Of a stretch of 64,000 nucleotides of DNA, positions 37,942 through 47,300 are shown piece after piece. How positions within the stretch are numbered: the first letter of the stretch is position 1; every line of letters begins with the position of its first letter. Under the pieces are notes generated by a model that saw only the letters and a program-made list of their open reading frames with translations, had not been told where the DNA came from and did not search any database. The DNA is from Salinarimonas ramus (GTDB lineage Bacteria > Pseudomonadota > Alphaproteobacteria > Rhizobiales > Beijerinckiaceae), in the NCBI RefSeq assembly GCF_014645695.1, contig NZ_BMMF01000001.1:186001-250000 (forward strand), given 5' to 3'. The position numbers were made by a program, and so were the translations under genes.

Positions 37942-39054
37942 TCAGGCGGGTGCGGGAGGCAAATCGATCTCGACCACGACCGGGCAATGATCGCTCGCCC
38001 GCGGCCGGTCCCAGCCGATCCGCGGATAACGGTCGGCGCGGGTGGCGAGGTGGCCGATGGAGCGGTCCGGATGAGCCGGATCGAGGGGCACGCGGTAGGG
38101 CAGCCCGCGCCGGAGGATCTCGACCCGAGCGCCCGGGTTCGCAGCCGCGAGCGCGGGCGAGAGGAGCACGCGATCGAGCTGGACGTGCCGCTCGGCGAGG
38201 ACGCGCCCCTCCGCCGTCTCGCGATGGAAATAGGTCCAGCGCTCGCCCGGCGGCAGGCTCCGCGCGGGATCGACCGCGAAGTCGTCGAGCAACGGCTCGA
38301 GGCCGCTGTCGGAGACGTCGACGATCGCGCCCCCCGGCAGGATCGCCGAGGTCGCCGCGTTGAGGTCGCCGGCGACGATCCACGACGCCTCGCGCCAGCC
38401 CGCGCCGAACCGGCGCTCGACGATGGCACGCACCGCCCGCGCCTCGGCGCGCCGCAGGACGGGCGAGCCGCTGCGCGGGCCGTAGCCGGTGGACTTGAAG
38501 TGACAGATGAAGATCGTCAGCGACGTCTCGCCGAGATCGAGGTCGACCTCGAGGCAGTCCCGGTTGAACACGCGCGACTCGGCCGCGATACCCATGGCGG
38601 CGAGATCGTCGTCGTGGACGCCGAGATCGGCGAAGGTCGCCTCCCGCCACGAGCGCGAGCGGATCCGCGCCTCGTCGTCGACGAGGTCCTTGCGCGCGCA
38701 GAAGGCGACGTCGATGCCCCGCGGGTCGTTGCCGGGCTCGAGGCGCATGTGCCCGTAGCGGATGTCGCCGAGCGCATGCACGTAGTTCGAGAGGAAGGGC
38801 GCGAGGACGCCCAGCCCGTCGACCTCCTGCAGGCACAGGATGTCGGCGCGGGTCTCCGCGATGGCGAGCGCGGTCGCCAGGCGCTCGTCGTCCTCGAGCG
38901 CGACCGCGATCGCCGCCTGGATGTGATCGCGCATCTCGGGGTCGGCGAAGTCGAAGAGCGAGAGCGCCGGCCCCGTCTGCGGCCGCGCCTTCGGGCCGTA
39001 GGCGTTACGCGAGACCAGGTTCTCGACGTTGAAGGTGGCGATCCGCAGGCGCAT
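37942..39054 (-). CDS. Endonuclease/exonuclease/phosphatase-family protein
   Basis: 370 residues, no signal peptide. 'RIATFNVENLV' at the start, 'ILCLQEVDGLG' (metal Glu), 'FICHFKSTGYG', 'IVAGDLNAATS' and C-terminal 'RASDHCPVVVEIDL' form the EEP metal-dependent phosphodiesterase site. Members cut nucleic acids or phospholipid-like phosphodiesters; the substrate is not readable here. It ends 52 bp from the start of phzF and its start is 10 bp after the VOC gene on the same strand. Confidence 0.87.
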   Translation of the reverse strand: MRLRIATFNVENLVSRNAYGPKARPQTGPALSLFDFADPEMRDHIQAAIAVALEDDERLATALAIAETRADILCLQEVDGLGVLAPFLSNYVHALGDIRYGHMRLEPGNDPRGIDVAFCARKDLVDDEARIRSRSWREATFADLGVHDDDLAAMGIAAESRVFNRDCLEVDLDLGETSLTIFICHFKSTGYGPRSGSPVLRRAEARAVRAIVERRFGAGWREASWIVAGDLNAATSAILPGGAIVDVSDSGLEPLLDDFAVDPARSLPPGERWTYFHRETAEGRVLAERHVQLDRVLLSPALAAANPGARVEILRRGLPYRVPLDPAHPDRSIGHLATRADRYPRIGWDRPRASDHCPVVVEIDLPPAPA

Positions 39055-39064
39055 GCGCGCGATG

Positions 39065-39568
39065 CTACCCGAGACCCACCGTCTGCGCAGCCTTGGCGAG
39101 GAGCCCCTTCTTGTTCGGGTCCTCGATGATCTCGACGATGTTGCCGTCGGGATCGCGGAAATAGGCGAACTTCAGGCCCTTCAGGTCCGGCGTCTCGTCC
39201 TCGAAATGGCACGGGTCGCCGTGGAAGACGTAGCCCTCGCCCTTCATCGTCTCGTAGGTGGCGTCGACGTCGTCGACGAGGAAGCAGACGTGCTTGGAGC
39301 CCGGTACGTAGGCTTGGGGCTGCACCTTCGGCTCCTGGGGCGTGCGCATCTCGATGAGCTCGACGGCGACGCCGCCGGAGACCTCGTAGAAGGCCACCCG
39401 CGCCTCGCCGTGCTCCGCCTGGATCTGGCGCGAGAAGCCCTCCGAGCGCGTGATGGTGCCGCGCTGCGTGGGGCTCTTGCCGAGCAGCTTGTCGTAGAAG
39501 GCCATCGCGACGTCGAGGTCGCTGACGATCATGCCCACGTGGTGCAGGCGCGTGAGGGTCGTTGTCAT
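39065..39568 (-). CDS. VOC-family protein (lactoylglutathione lyase-like)
   Basis: 167 residues. 'RLHHVGMIVSDLDVAMAFYDKLLG' begins the first beta-alpha-beta-beta-beta module (His metal ligand), 'VAVELIEMRTP' supplies Glu, and the second module has 'SKHVCFLVDDVDATYE' and 'DPDGNIVEIIE'. This is the vicinal oxygen chelate fold; glyoxalase or methylmalonyl-CoA epimerase-like activity is possible. Its ribosome binding site lies within a stable hairpin. Followed 10 bp later by the EEP gene. Confidence 0.88.
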   Translation of the reverse strand: MTTTLTRLHHVGMIVSDLDVAMAFYDKLLGKSPTQRGTITRSEGFSRQIQAEHGEARVAFYEVSGGVAVELIEMRTPQEPKVQPQAYVPGSKHVCFLVDDVDATYETMKGEGYVFHGDPCHFEDETPDLKGLKFAYFRDPDGNIVEIIEDPNKKGLLAKAAQTVGLG

Positions 39569-39572
39569 GGGA

Positions 39573-39613
39573 CGCTCCCGTTGCGGTTCGAACGTCCCGC
39601 GCCAACGGGAGCG
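39573..39613 (-). promoter_or_regulatory. Hairpin that masks the VOC gene ribosome binding site
   Basis: 11-bp perfect inverted repeat CGCTCCCGTTG/CAACGGGAGCG (39573-39583 and 39603-39613) with a 19-nt loop. On the minus strand the right arm contains the GGGAG Shine-Dalgarno sequence, 6 nt before the ATG at 39568. Folding would hide it, as in RNA thermometers or protein-controlled leaders. Confidence 0.5.
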
Positions 39614-39650
39614 CACCGCTTCGGTTCCGACCTGCACCCGCGCTGCGACC

Positions 39651-40499
39651 TCAGACCGGCTCGACGGGGAAGCGGCGCGTGGGGGCGACGAACTCGTCCT
39701 GCGCGGCCACCGTCAGGATCTCGCGCGAGCCGTCGTCCTGCGTGCGCTTCAGGAGCCCGAAGACCGACGCGCCCGCCTCCGCGAGCGCCGTCTCGGCGGA
39801 GCCGGTGCGGGCGCGGTGCACGAAGAAGAGCGCCGCGATGGCGTCCCCCGCGCCGTTGACGTCGACCGAGAGCTTGGGCGTACGCAGCCGCCAGAAGCGA
39901 CCGCCCTCCCCCGCCAGCATGTCGATCGAGCCCGCGGGCGTATCCGCCACGTGGAGCGAGGTGACGAGCACGACGCGCGGCCCGCGCGCCTGCACGGCGG
40001 CGACCGCCGCCTTCGCCTCGTCGAGCGTGCGCGTCTCACGACCGGCGAGGAAATCGAGCTCGAACTGGTTGGGCGTCACGATGTCCGCGGCGGGGACCGC
40101 GTGGTCGCGCATGAATTCCGGGATACCGGGGCGAACGAAAACGCCGCGGCCGACGTCGCCGATCACCGGATCGCAGCAATAGAGCGCATCGGGGTTCGCC
40201 GCGCGCACCCGCGCCACGGCGGCGAGGATCGCCGTGCCGATGTCCGAGGAGCCCATATAGCCCGAGAGCACCCCGTCGCAGCGCGGCAGCACCCCGCGCT
40301 CGGCGATGCCCTCCACCAGCTCCTCGATCGCCGGCCCGTCGAAGACGCGGCCCTTCCAGGCGCCGTAGCCGGTGTGGTTCGAGAACTGCACGGTGTGGAT
40401 CGGCCAGACCTCGCAGCCGAGCCGCTGCATCGGGAACACGGCCGAGGCATTGCCGACATGGCCGTAGGCGACGTGGGACTGGATGGAGAGGATGTTCAT
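39651..40499 (-). CDS. pdxY: Pyridoxal kinase PdxY
   Basis: 282 residues. 'ILSIQSHVAYGHVGNASAVFPMQRLG' at the start is diagnostic for pyridoxal kinases, 'TPNQFELDFLAG' and 'VDVNGAGDAIAALFF' (anion hole and catalytic Asp) confirm the ribokinase-like PdxY/PdxK group. It phosphorylates pyridoxal to PLP in vitamin B6 salvage. Start at MNILSIQ rather than 22 codons upstream, which has no ribosome binding site. Confidence 0.94.
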   Translation of the reverse strand: MNILSIQSHVAYGHVGNASAVFPMQRLGCEVWPIHTVQFSNHTGYGAWKGRVFDGPAIEELVEGIAERGVLPRCDGVLSGYMGSSDIGTAILAAVARVRAANPDALYCCDPVIGDVGRGVFVRPGIPEFMRDHAVPAADIVTPNQFELDFLAGRETRTLDEAKAAVAAVQARGPRVVLVTSLHVADTPAGSIDMLAGEGGRFWRLRTPKLSVDVNGAGDAIAALFFVHRARTGSAETALAEAGASVFGLLKRTQDDGSREILTVAAQDEFVAPTRRFPVEPV

Positions 40500-40575
40500 C
40501 GAAACCTCCGACGGCGCGCGCGTCTCCCCTGTAGCAAAATCGCACGAGGGGTGACAGTCGCTCATCGCGCGGAGG

Positions 40576-40602
40576 GAAGGGGCCGCTCGTGCGGCCCCTC
40601 CC
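40576..40602 (-). terminator. Possible terminator after the small RTX gene
   Basis: Stem GGGGCCGC/GCGGCCCC with a TCGT loop (40579-40598) and a few extra pairs, 12 nt after the stop of the small RTX gene. No U-run follows, so rho-independent activity is uncertain. Confidence 0.45.
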
Positions 40603-40613
40603 GAGCTGCGCGA

Positions 40614-41294
40614 TCAGAAGGTCTGGAACGTCCCGCGCTCGCGCAGCTGGTCCACCGTGAAGACCTCGCCACCGAACTCGAAGTTCTCGACACCGGTCAG
40701 CGTGTCGGTCCCGTCGTTGCCGATCACGACCACGTCGCCCTCGTCGTTCACGCTGATCATGTAGGCCTCGATCGGCCCCTCGAACACGGCCGTGTCGTTG
40801 CCTTCGCCGCCGATGATCACGTCGTCGCCGGCACCGCCGGTCAAGATGTCGTCGCCGCGGTCGCCGAAGAGGACGTCATCGCCCTCACCACCGGACACCT
40901 CGTCGTCGCCCTGGCCGCCGAACAGCGTGTCGTTGCCGACGCCGCCGTCGATGAAGTCGTCGCCCTGGTTGCCGAAGATGAGATCGTTGCCGCCCTGGCC
41001 GAACATGATGTCGTACCCGCCCATGCCGTAGGCGGTGTCGTCGCCCTCACCGGTGAAGAAGCGCTCGCGCGGGGCGTCGCTGCCGGTGAGGGTCTCGGTA
41101 TCGTTCGTCCCGGTGACCGGCATCGCGCCCGCATCGAGCGCGAGGCCCGGCGGGATGACCGGCGGGCCGCCCATGACCTTCTCCAGCTTGGCGGCATCCG
41201 GGTTGCCGAGGTCCAGGCTGAAGCCCGTGTCCGTCCCGCTCGGCGTCGTCTCCAGGACGACGCCCGTATTCTGGTTGCTCGATCCGATTTCCAT
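40614..41294 (-). CDS. Small RTX (haemolysin-type calcium-binding repeat) protein
   Basis: 226 residues, acidic, no N-terminal signal. Residues about 82-170 carry nine to ten GGxGxDxUx nonapeptides that fold into a calcium-binding beta-roll. They are followed by 'VFEGPIEAYMISVNDEG' and 'LTGVENFEFGGEVFTV', the same C-terminal module that occurs twice in the giant neighbour. Such proteins leave the cell by a type I secretion system that reads the C-terminus. It lies 97 bp downstream of the giant RTX gene and may be co-expressed. No secretion genes are in the window. Confidence 0.88.
   Translation of the reverse strand: MEIGSSNQNTGVVLETTPSGTDTGFSLDLGNPDAAKLEKVMGGPPVIPPGLALDAGAMPVTGTNDTETLTGSDAPRERFFTGEGDDTAYGMGGYDIMFGQGGNDLIFGNQGDDFIDGGVGNDTLFGGQGDDEVSGGEGDDVLFGDRGDDILTGGAGDDVIIGGEGNDTAVFEGPIEAYMISVNDEGDVVVIGNDGTDTLTGVENFEFGGEVFTVDQLRERGTFQTF
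40785..41051 (-). repeat. RTX nonapeptide array of the small protein
   Basis: Nine to ten 27-bp coding repeats; typical units are GGQGDDEVS and GDRGDDILT. Repeats are similar but not identical at DNA level. Confidence 0.85.
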
Positions 41295-41351
41295 GCTCGT
41301 CTCTCTCGTGTGCTGAACGCCGGCCGCCGGGCGACCGACCTCGTTTCAGGC

Positions 41352-41375
41352 GGCGGGGCGCAGGTCAGCCCCGCC
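41352..41375 (-). terminator. Possible terminator after the giant RTX gene
   Basis: 8-bp perfect stem GGCGGGGC/GCCCCGCC with an 8-nt loop, 16 nt after the giant gene's stop. No U-run; read-through into the small RTX gene is possible. Confidence 0.4.
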
Positions 41376-41391
41376 GGGTCGCGTCGTCGCG

Positions 41392-44300
41392 TCAGGCGTT
41401 CTCGGCCATGGCGCGCAGGTCGTCGGCGGAGTACATCGTGCCGGCGAAGTTGAAGGCCTCGACGTTGGAGACGAGGTCGGAGCCGTCGCCGGTCCCGTCG
41501 TCGTCGCGCTGCGTCACGCGGATCGCATCGCCCTCGATGAGGATGCGGTACTGCGCGATGTCGAGGCCGAACTGGGCGATGTCGATGCCCTCGCCGCCGT
41601 CGATCACGTCGTCGCCGCGATCGCCGACCAGCGTGTCGTCACCGAGGTCACCGTTGAGCATGTCGTTGCCCTGCCCGCCGAACAGGGTGTCCATGCCCTG
41701 TCCGCCGTTGACCACGTCGTCACCCTGGCCCGCACGCACGACGTCGTCGCCCTGCCCGGCCGAGACGGTGTTCGCGCCCGCGTCACCATCCAGCGTATCG
41801 GAGGTCGGCGCGCTCGCGTTCATGGCGTAGGCCCGCAGGTTCTCGACCGAGATGGTCGCGTTGCCGAACTGGAAGCTCTCCACCCCGCTCACGAGATCCG
41901 ATCCGTCCGCACCACCGTTCTTGTGCGTCACGCGGATCTGGTCGCCCTCGATGGTGATGTCGTACTGCGACAGGTCGCCGGAGAACCGGGCCGCGTCGAA
42001 GCCTTCGCCGCCGTCGATCACGTCGTCGCCCTTGTCGCCCGAGAGGACGTCGTCGCCGGCATCGCCGAACAGCATGTCATTGCCCTGGCCGCCGTAGACC
42101 ATGTCGTTGCCCTGGCCGCCGTGGACGTTGTCGTCGCCCTGGCCGCCGAAGACGTCGTCGTCACCAGCCCCGCCCGTCACCACGTCGTTGCCGAGATCGC
42201 CGAAGACCTGGTCGAACCCGTCACCGCCATGGACCTGGTCGGCGCCCTGGCCGCCGTGGACCGAGTCGTTGCCCGCGTCACCATGGAGCACGTCGTCGCC
42301 CAGGTTGCCGAGCAGCTCGTCGTATCCGATGCCGCCGAAGATGGTGTCGTTGCCGTCGTCGCCGAAGAGTCGATCGAAGCCGGAATTGCCGTAGACGACG
42401 TCGTTGCCCTGGCCGCCGAGGATCGCATCCGCACCGCCCATGCCGACGAGGTTGTCGTCGCCCTGGTTGCCGTAGATCGTGTTCACGGCGTCGGTTCCGG
42501 TGATGGCGTCGTTGCCGCCGAGCCCGAAGACCGCGTCGCGAGCGTCGGACATCAGATACACGTCATCGCCCTCCGTCAGGCGCGCAGGAGCGAGCTCCAC
42601 GACCTCCGCGAGAGCGGCGGTCAAGGGATTGGCTTCGGGGTCGATCGTCGCCGGGTCGATCACACCGGCCTGGAGAAGCAGCGTGTCGAGCTCCAGCTGG
42701 TTGGCGATGGTCGCCTCCTGCACGACGGTGCGGGATCCGTCGGGCGCCACGGAGACGACGGTGGCCTCGACCCGCACATCACCGCCCGGCTCGGACGGCC
42801 CGAAGGTCTTCGTGTCGACCTCGAAGGCGCCGTCGCGGCTCGTCATCGTCCCCGTGCCGATGGGCCGGCCCTCGGCCTGCCCGAAGTTCACGTAATGCTC
42901 CACGGCCCTGAACGTGTTGCCGTTGTACATGGCCGCGACGTCCGGGTTGGCCTCGAGATACGCCTGCGGATCGAAGCCGATGGAGAGGGCCGACTCACCC
43001 GTTACAGGATCGACGGTATCGGCCAGGGTGAGCATCTGCGCATGCGCCTCCAGCAGGCCCTGAGGCTTGCTCAGAAGGTCGAACCGCGCCGGATCGGACG
43101 CGATCCAGTTCATGATCGTCGGGATCAGGGGTGCGAACTCCCGTGCCACCGCCTCGTTGGGGAACTGGATCGGCGCGACGACTTGCTCGAGCCCTGTTCC
43201 CGGCGCGTTCTGGGTCACGCCCGGGAAGCCCGGCACCGGCACCGCAGGCGGGATCGACTGGATCTCCATGGTCACGCCGGCCTCGGGGTGCATCTTGAAC
43301 AATGCCGCGAAGGGTGTGCCGCCACTCTCCTCCGGGGCCGAGAAGGTCTCCACGGCGTAGAAGGCGGTGCGATCCGTGTTGATGAACTCCCACAACAGCT
43401 GGTCATCCGACTTCGGGGGGATGCGCGGATCGAGAAGGTCGCCGAGCATCGTCGGCTGGAGCAGGAAGTTGCGCACCTCCGCCAGTGCCGGCCCTGTCAC
43501 GACGGCCTCCCAGGGCCAGCCGCCGACAGGCATCTCGACCGGCTCACCTCCAGGTGTCGTAGGATTGGCGAAGATCGGCGGGTTCTCGCCGAACGGCGTC
43601 TTCACCTGGCCGCTCAGGAACACCGCCGCCACGTCGTCCACCCAGCCGTCCAAGTCGCCCTCGGCGAACTCCTCGTCCGTGGTCTGGGCGGGATCGATCC
43701 GGGAGGAGGCGAGGCCAGTGAGCAGCGCGTCCGACCCGACGATCTCCATGAGCCTCTTGTCCTCCTTGGGAAGGTAGATGTAGGGGATCAGGCCCTGCGG
43801 TCCGTTCTTGACGATCTCGGACTTGAGAATGTCGTCGGGTATATATCCCGATGTAATGACGAGCATGTCGGAGAAGTTGCGCTCGACGTCGAACGTCGAT
43901 TCCCTCTTCTCGCGATCGTAGCCGTCGATGATCTTGCCGGTGTCGACGCTGTAGAGCACTAGCTCCGGTACGTCGTGAGCGATAGCGAAGTTGTCCAGAT
44001 CCGGGACGAAGTCCGAGCTAACAGGCTGACCGTCTATCTTCAGTGTCTCTTCGTGGCGGTTGAACATCACCTCCTTACGACCACCCGGAAGATCAACTTT
44101 GCCGATGGCGAACTCGTCCGGGATCGGCTTGAACACGTCCATGTAGAAGTTGTTGATCACGTCGTCGAGGCCGATGATCTTCATCAACGAGCCCACGGCG
44201 AGGCTCAGGCCGGCGGTCGCGGCCGCTTTCGTGGTCGCGAAGGCCGTCGCCAGGCTGCCGAGCGCGAATTGCGCCTCGTCGGACGCGCCGAGCGCGTCCA

Positions 44301-47300
44301 GGACCGCGCTCGCAGCGACCACGAAGGCGTCCGGCGTCGGCTTGATCAGGTACTGCGACACGGCATTCATCGTGTTCACGATCTTCCCGGCCTCGCCGCC
44401 GAGCTGCTCCGCGAGGGCGCTCAAGCTCGCGTCGAGCAGGCTCGCACCCGTGAGCTGGCCACGCTGCTCCGCGACGTTCAGGTTGAACGCGTCGCGAGCG
44501 AAGGAGGCGACATCGCTCAAGCCGTCCGGCAGATTGTCCTCCAGCAGACGGTAGATGTGGTTGCCGACGTCGAAGCCCGAACCTGGCTCGCCGTTGGCGA
44601 AATCCTTGAGGGCGTTGGTGAAGTCCGCATTGTCGAACATGCCCTCGAAGAACTGCCGCGCAGGCCCGTCACCCAGCCCGTCGAGGAAGCCGGACACGAA
44701 CGGGTTCGACTGAATGTCCCTCAGCGTACGCTCGAAAGGATCGACGAGGTCGTTGATCTCAACGCCGAGCAGCGTCTCGGTCACCGCCTGCGGGTCGGCA
44801 ACACCCAACTTTTGATAGTGCTTGAAGACGTCGTAGGTCGGGCTCTCGAACTCGGCCTTCGTCAGGCCGGGATTGGACAGGCGCTGCGCGATGTCGGGCG
44901 GCAGCGTTGAGCCCGGAAGGGCCGGGTCCGGCACGTTCAGCCAGTCCGACGGCACGTCGATCGTGCCGAAGGTCGTGTTGTCGTCGATCACGAGCTGGTC
45001 GACGGGCACCTCCTCGCCCGGGGCCAGCACGCCGTCGAGATCGCCGGCACCGGCATTGGCCAGGAAGGTGCTGCCCGGATCGACGATCGAGAGATCGCTC
45101 TGGAGGTCCTCACCGAACTTCGGCGTGGCGTCCTTCTCGAAGGTCTGCGGAATGTCGCCCCGCAGGATCCGGCCCACCTCGTCGGGCGTGAAGGTGACCG
45201 TACGGCCGGCCATCGCATCCGACTGCGCGATCTGATTGCGGATGTTCTCCAGCTCCGACTGGAGCTGCTCGTCGCTCATGGTGCGCGCATCGGGACCGAG
45301 AACCGCCCGCAGCCAGTTCAGGTCCTCCTGCGTGCTGACGAAGTGGTCGAACAGCGAGAGGTGGGACACCTGCTCCAGGCCCGCTCCGGCCTTGGCCTGG
45401 GCGGCGGCGTCGATGTTGAAGTAGCCGTTGCCGCCGAAGGGCAGGCGCAGGCGCTCGAGGCCCTCGAAGCTGAGCGTGCCGCCGGATGCGTAGTTGTTGT
45501 TGTAGGCGTCGATCGAGCGCTCGCCGTCCGCCACGAGATCGTTGAACTGCGAGACGTCGAAGGAGTCCTGCGAGAGCTGCGCGGACTGCTCGCTGAGCTC
45601 GTTCGAGCGCTGCGACGTCGTCGCGTTGAGCTTCTGGTTGTCGATGTTGGAGATCTGGGTCTGCTTCTCGCCGATGGCCGCGGTTATGTCGTTGAGCGCG
45701 GCGATCAGCGGGTCGCGCTGCTCGGGCGGCGCGTTGGGCCCGAAATCGTCGAGGATGCGGTTGAGCCGCGCCTGCTCCTGGTTCAGCTCGTCCAGCTGGT
45801 CCGTGAGCACCTCGCGCTGACCGTCGAGATTGCCGATGTAGCTGTCGAAGTCGGGTGCGTTCGGGTCGAGCTCGGGCTGGTTCGCGAAGAGATCCGTCGT
45901 CTCGGCCGCCTGCTCCTGCAGGAGATCGTCGGACGGGCGGGTATATTCGTACATGTCCTCGCTGACCTGCGCCTGGCGCACCTCGCGCTCGTCGGCGAGC
46001 ATTTCGGGGATGCGGCCCTCGAGCAGACGCAGCTGCGTGAGCGAATTCTGGACGTTCGTCACGACCTCCTGGACCGTGGGATGCAGCGTTATGATCATGG
46101 ACGCTCCCATCTTCGAACCGCCGTTGGCGAGGTTCTGGATCTGGTCCAGGGCGATCTGGACCGACTGTGCATCCGCGATGCCGCGCGTCCGCTCCAGCGC
46201 CTCGTTGCCGACGTTGAGGATCTCGTTCTCGTACGTCTTGATCAGGTCGACTCCGTTCGCGAGCGCTTGCTGGTAGTCGTCGGCATAGAGAAGATCGAGC
46301 TGGCGCGTCGTGCCGTCGGGATTCATGGCGGTCAGCAGCTGATCGAGCGTCGGCAGCGGAATGGCGAGCGGGATGTCGACGCCGCCGGGAAGCTCGGTCG
46401 TCTGGACGCCGGTCGGATCCTGGGTCGGGGGAGCCGTCGTCGCGTCGGGCTGCTGCTCGCCGCCGCCCGGGAGCCAGCCCTGCACGCGATTGTAGAGCTC
46501 CGCGACGAATTCCGGCGCGAGCGTGACGGCTGCGCCGCCCAGGCCGATGAGGCCCGCACCCCACTGGAATGGCGTTCCCCAGTTCGACGTCGCCGCGGGA
46601 GGTGTCGCCGACCCCGCCTGCGAGACGATCTGCGTCGTGTTCAGATATTGCTTGGCGAAGGCGTTGCGGAAGAACTCGACCTTGTCCGCAAGGTTCTGCC
46701 CCTTGAAGCCCTGATTCTGCAGCGCTTTGGTAACGTCGTCCTTCAGCTGCGAATCGAACTCCTCGCGACGCCTGCGCTCCTCTTCTTCCGGATCGGGCGG
46801 GGGGCCGCCCGTGCCCGAAGCCGCCTGCGAACCCTGGCCGGCCTGAGTGTTGCCCTGCCCGGCCTGCGTATTGCCCATGCCGGTCTGGCCCGACCCCGTG
46901 CCGACCGGCGGCTGTCCGGTTCCGGGAATCGGCTGCCCTCTCGGGCCGAGGACGGTCCCCGGCGGAAGGTTGTTCCCGGGATTCTGCCCGGGATTGAGGC
47001 CGCCCTGGCCGCCCACGTTGAAGAGCGGCTGGCTCGGATCCCAGATATCGCCGAGCGGATTGAGCTCGAAGCCGCCGTCGATCGGATTGGTGAAGTCGAC
47101 GGTGATCGGGTCGGAGGGCAGCGACGTGACGTCCTGCTGGGGCGTGGTCGGGACGGGATCGCCGACGATGCGCCTGTTGATGCCCTCGGCGCTCAAGCCG
47201 ACATATTCGAGAGGCAGGGCGGTCACCAGAGACGGCGTGCTGGGGACGAACCGCTCGAAGAACGCGGACGCGGCCTCTGCCGGGATACCTTCGTACACGC

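Noticed and set aside
41572-42525. Regular repeats that could be taken for a CRISPR array
   Set aside because: Period is 27 bp in frame, units vary, no conserved repeat-spacer pattern, and they encode RTX nonapeptides.
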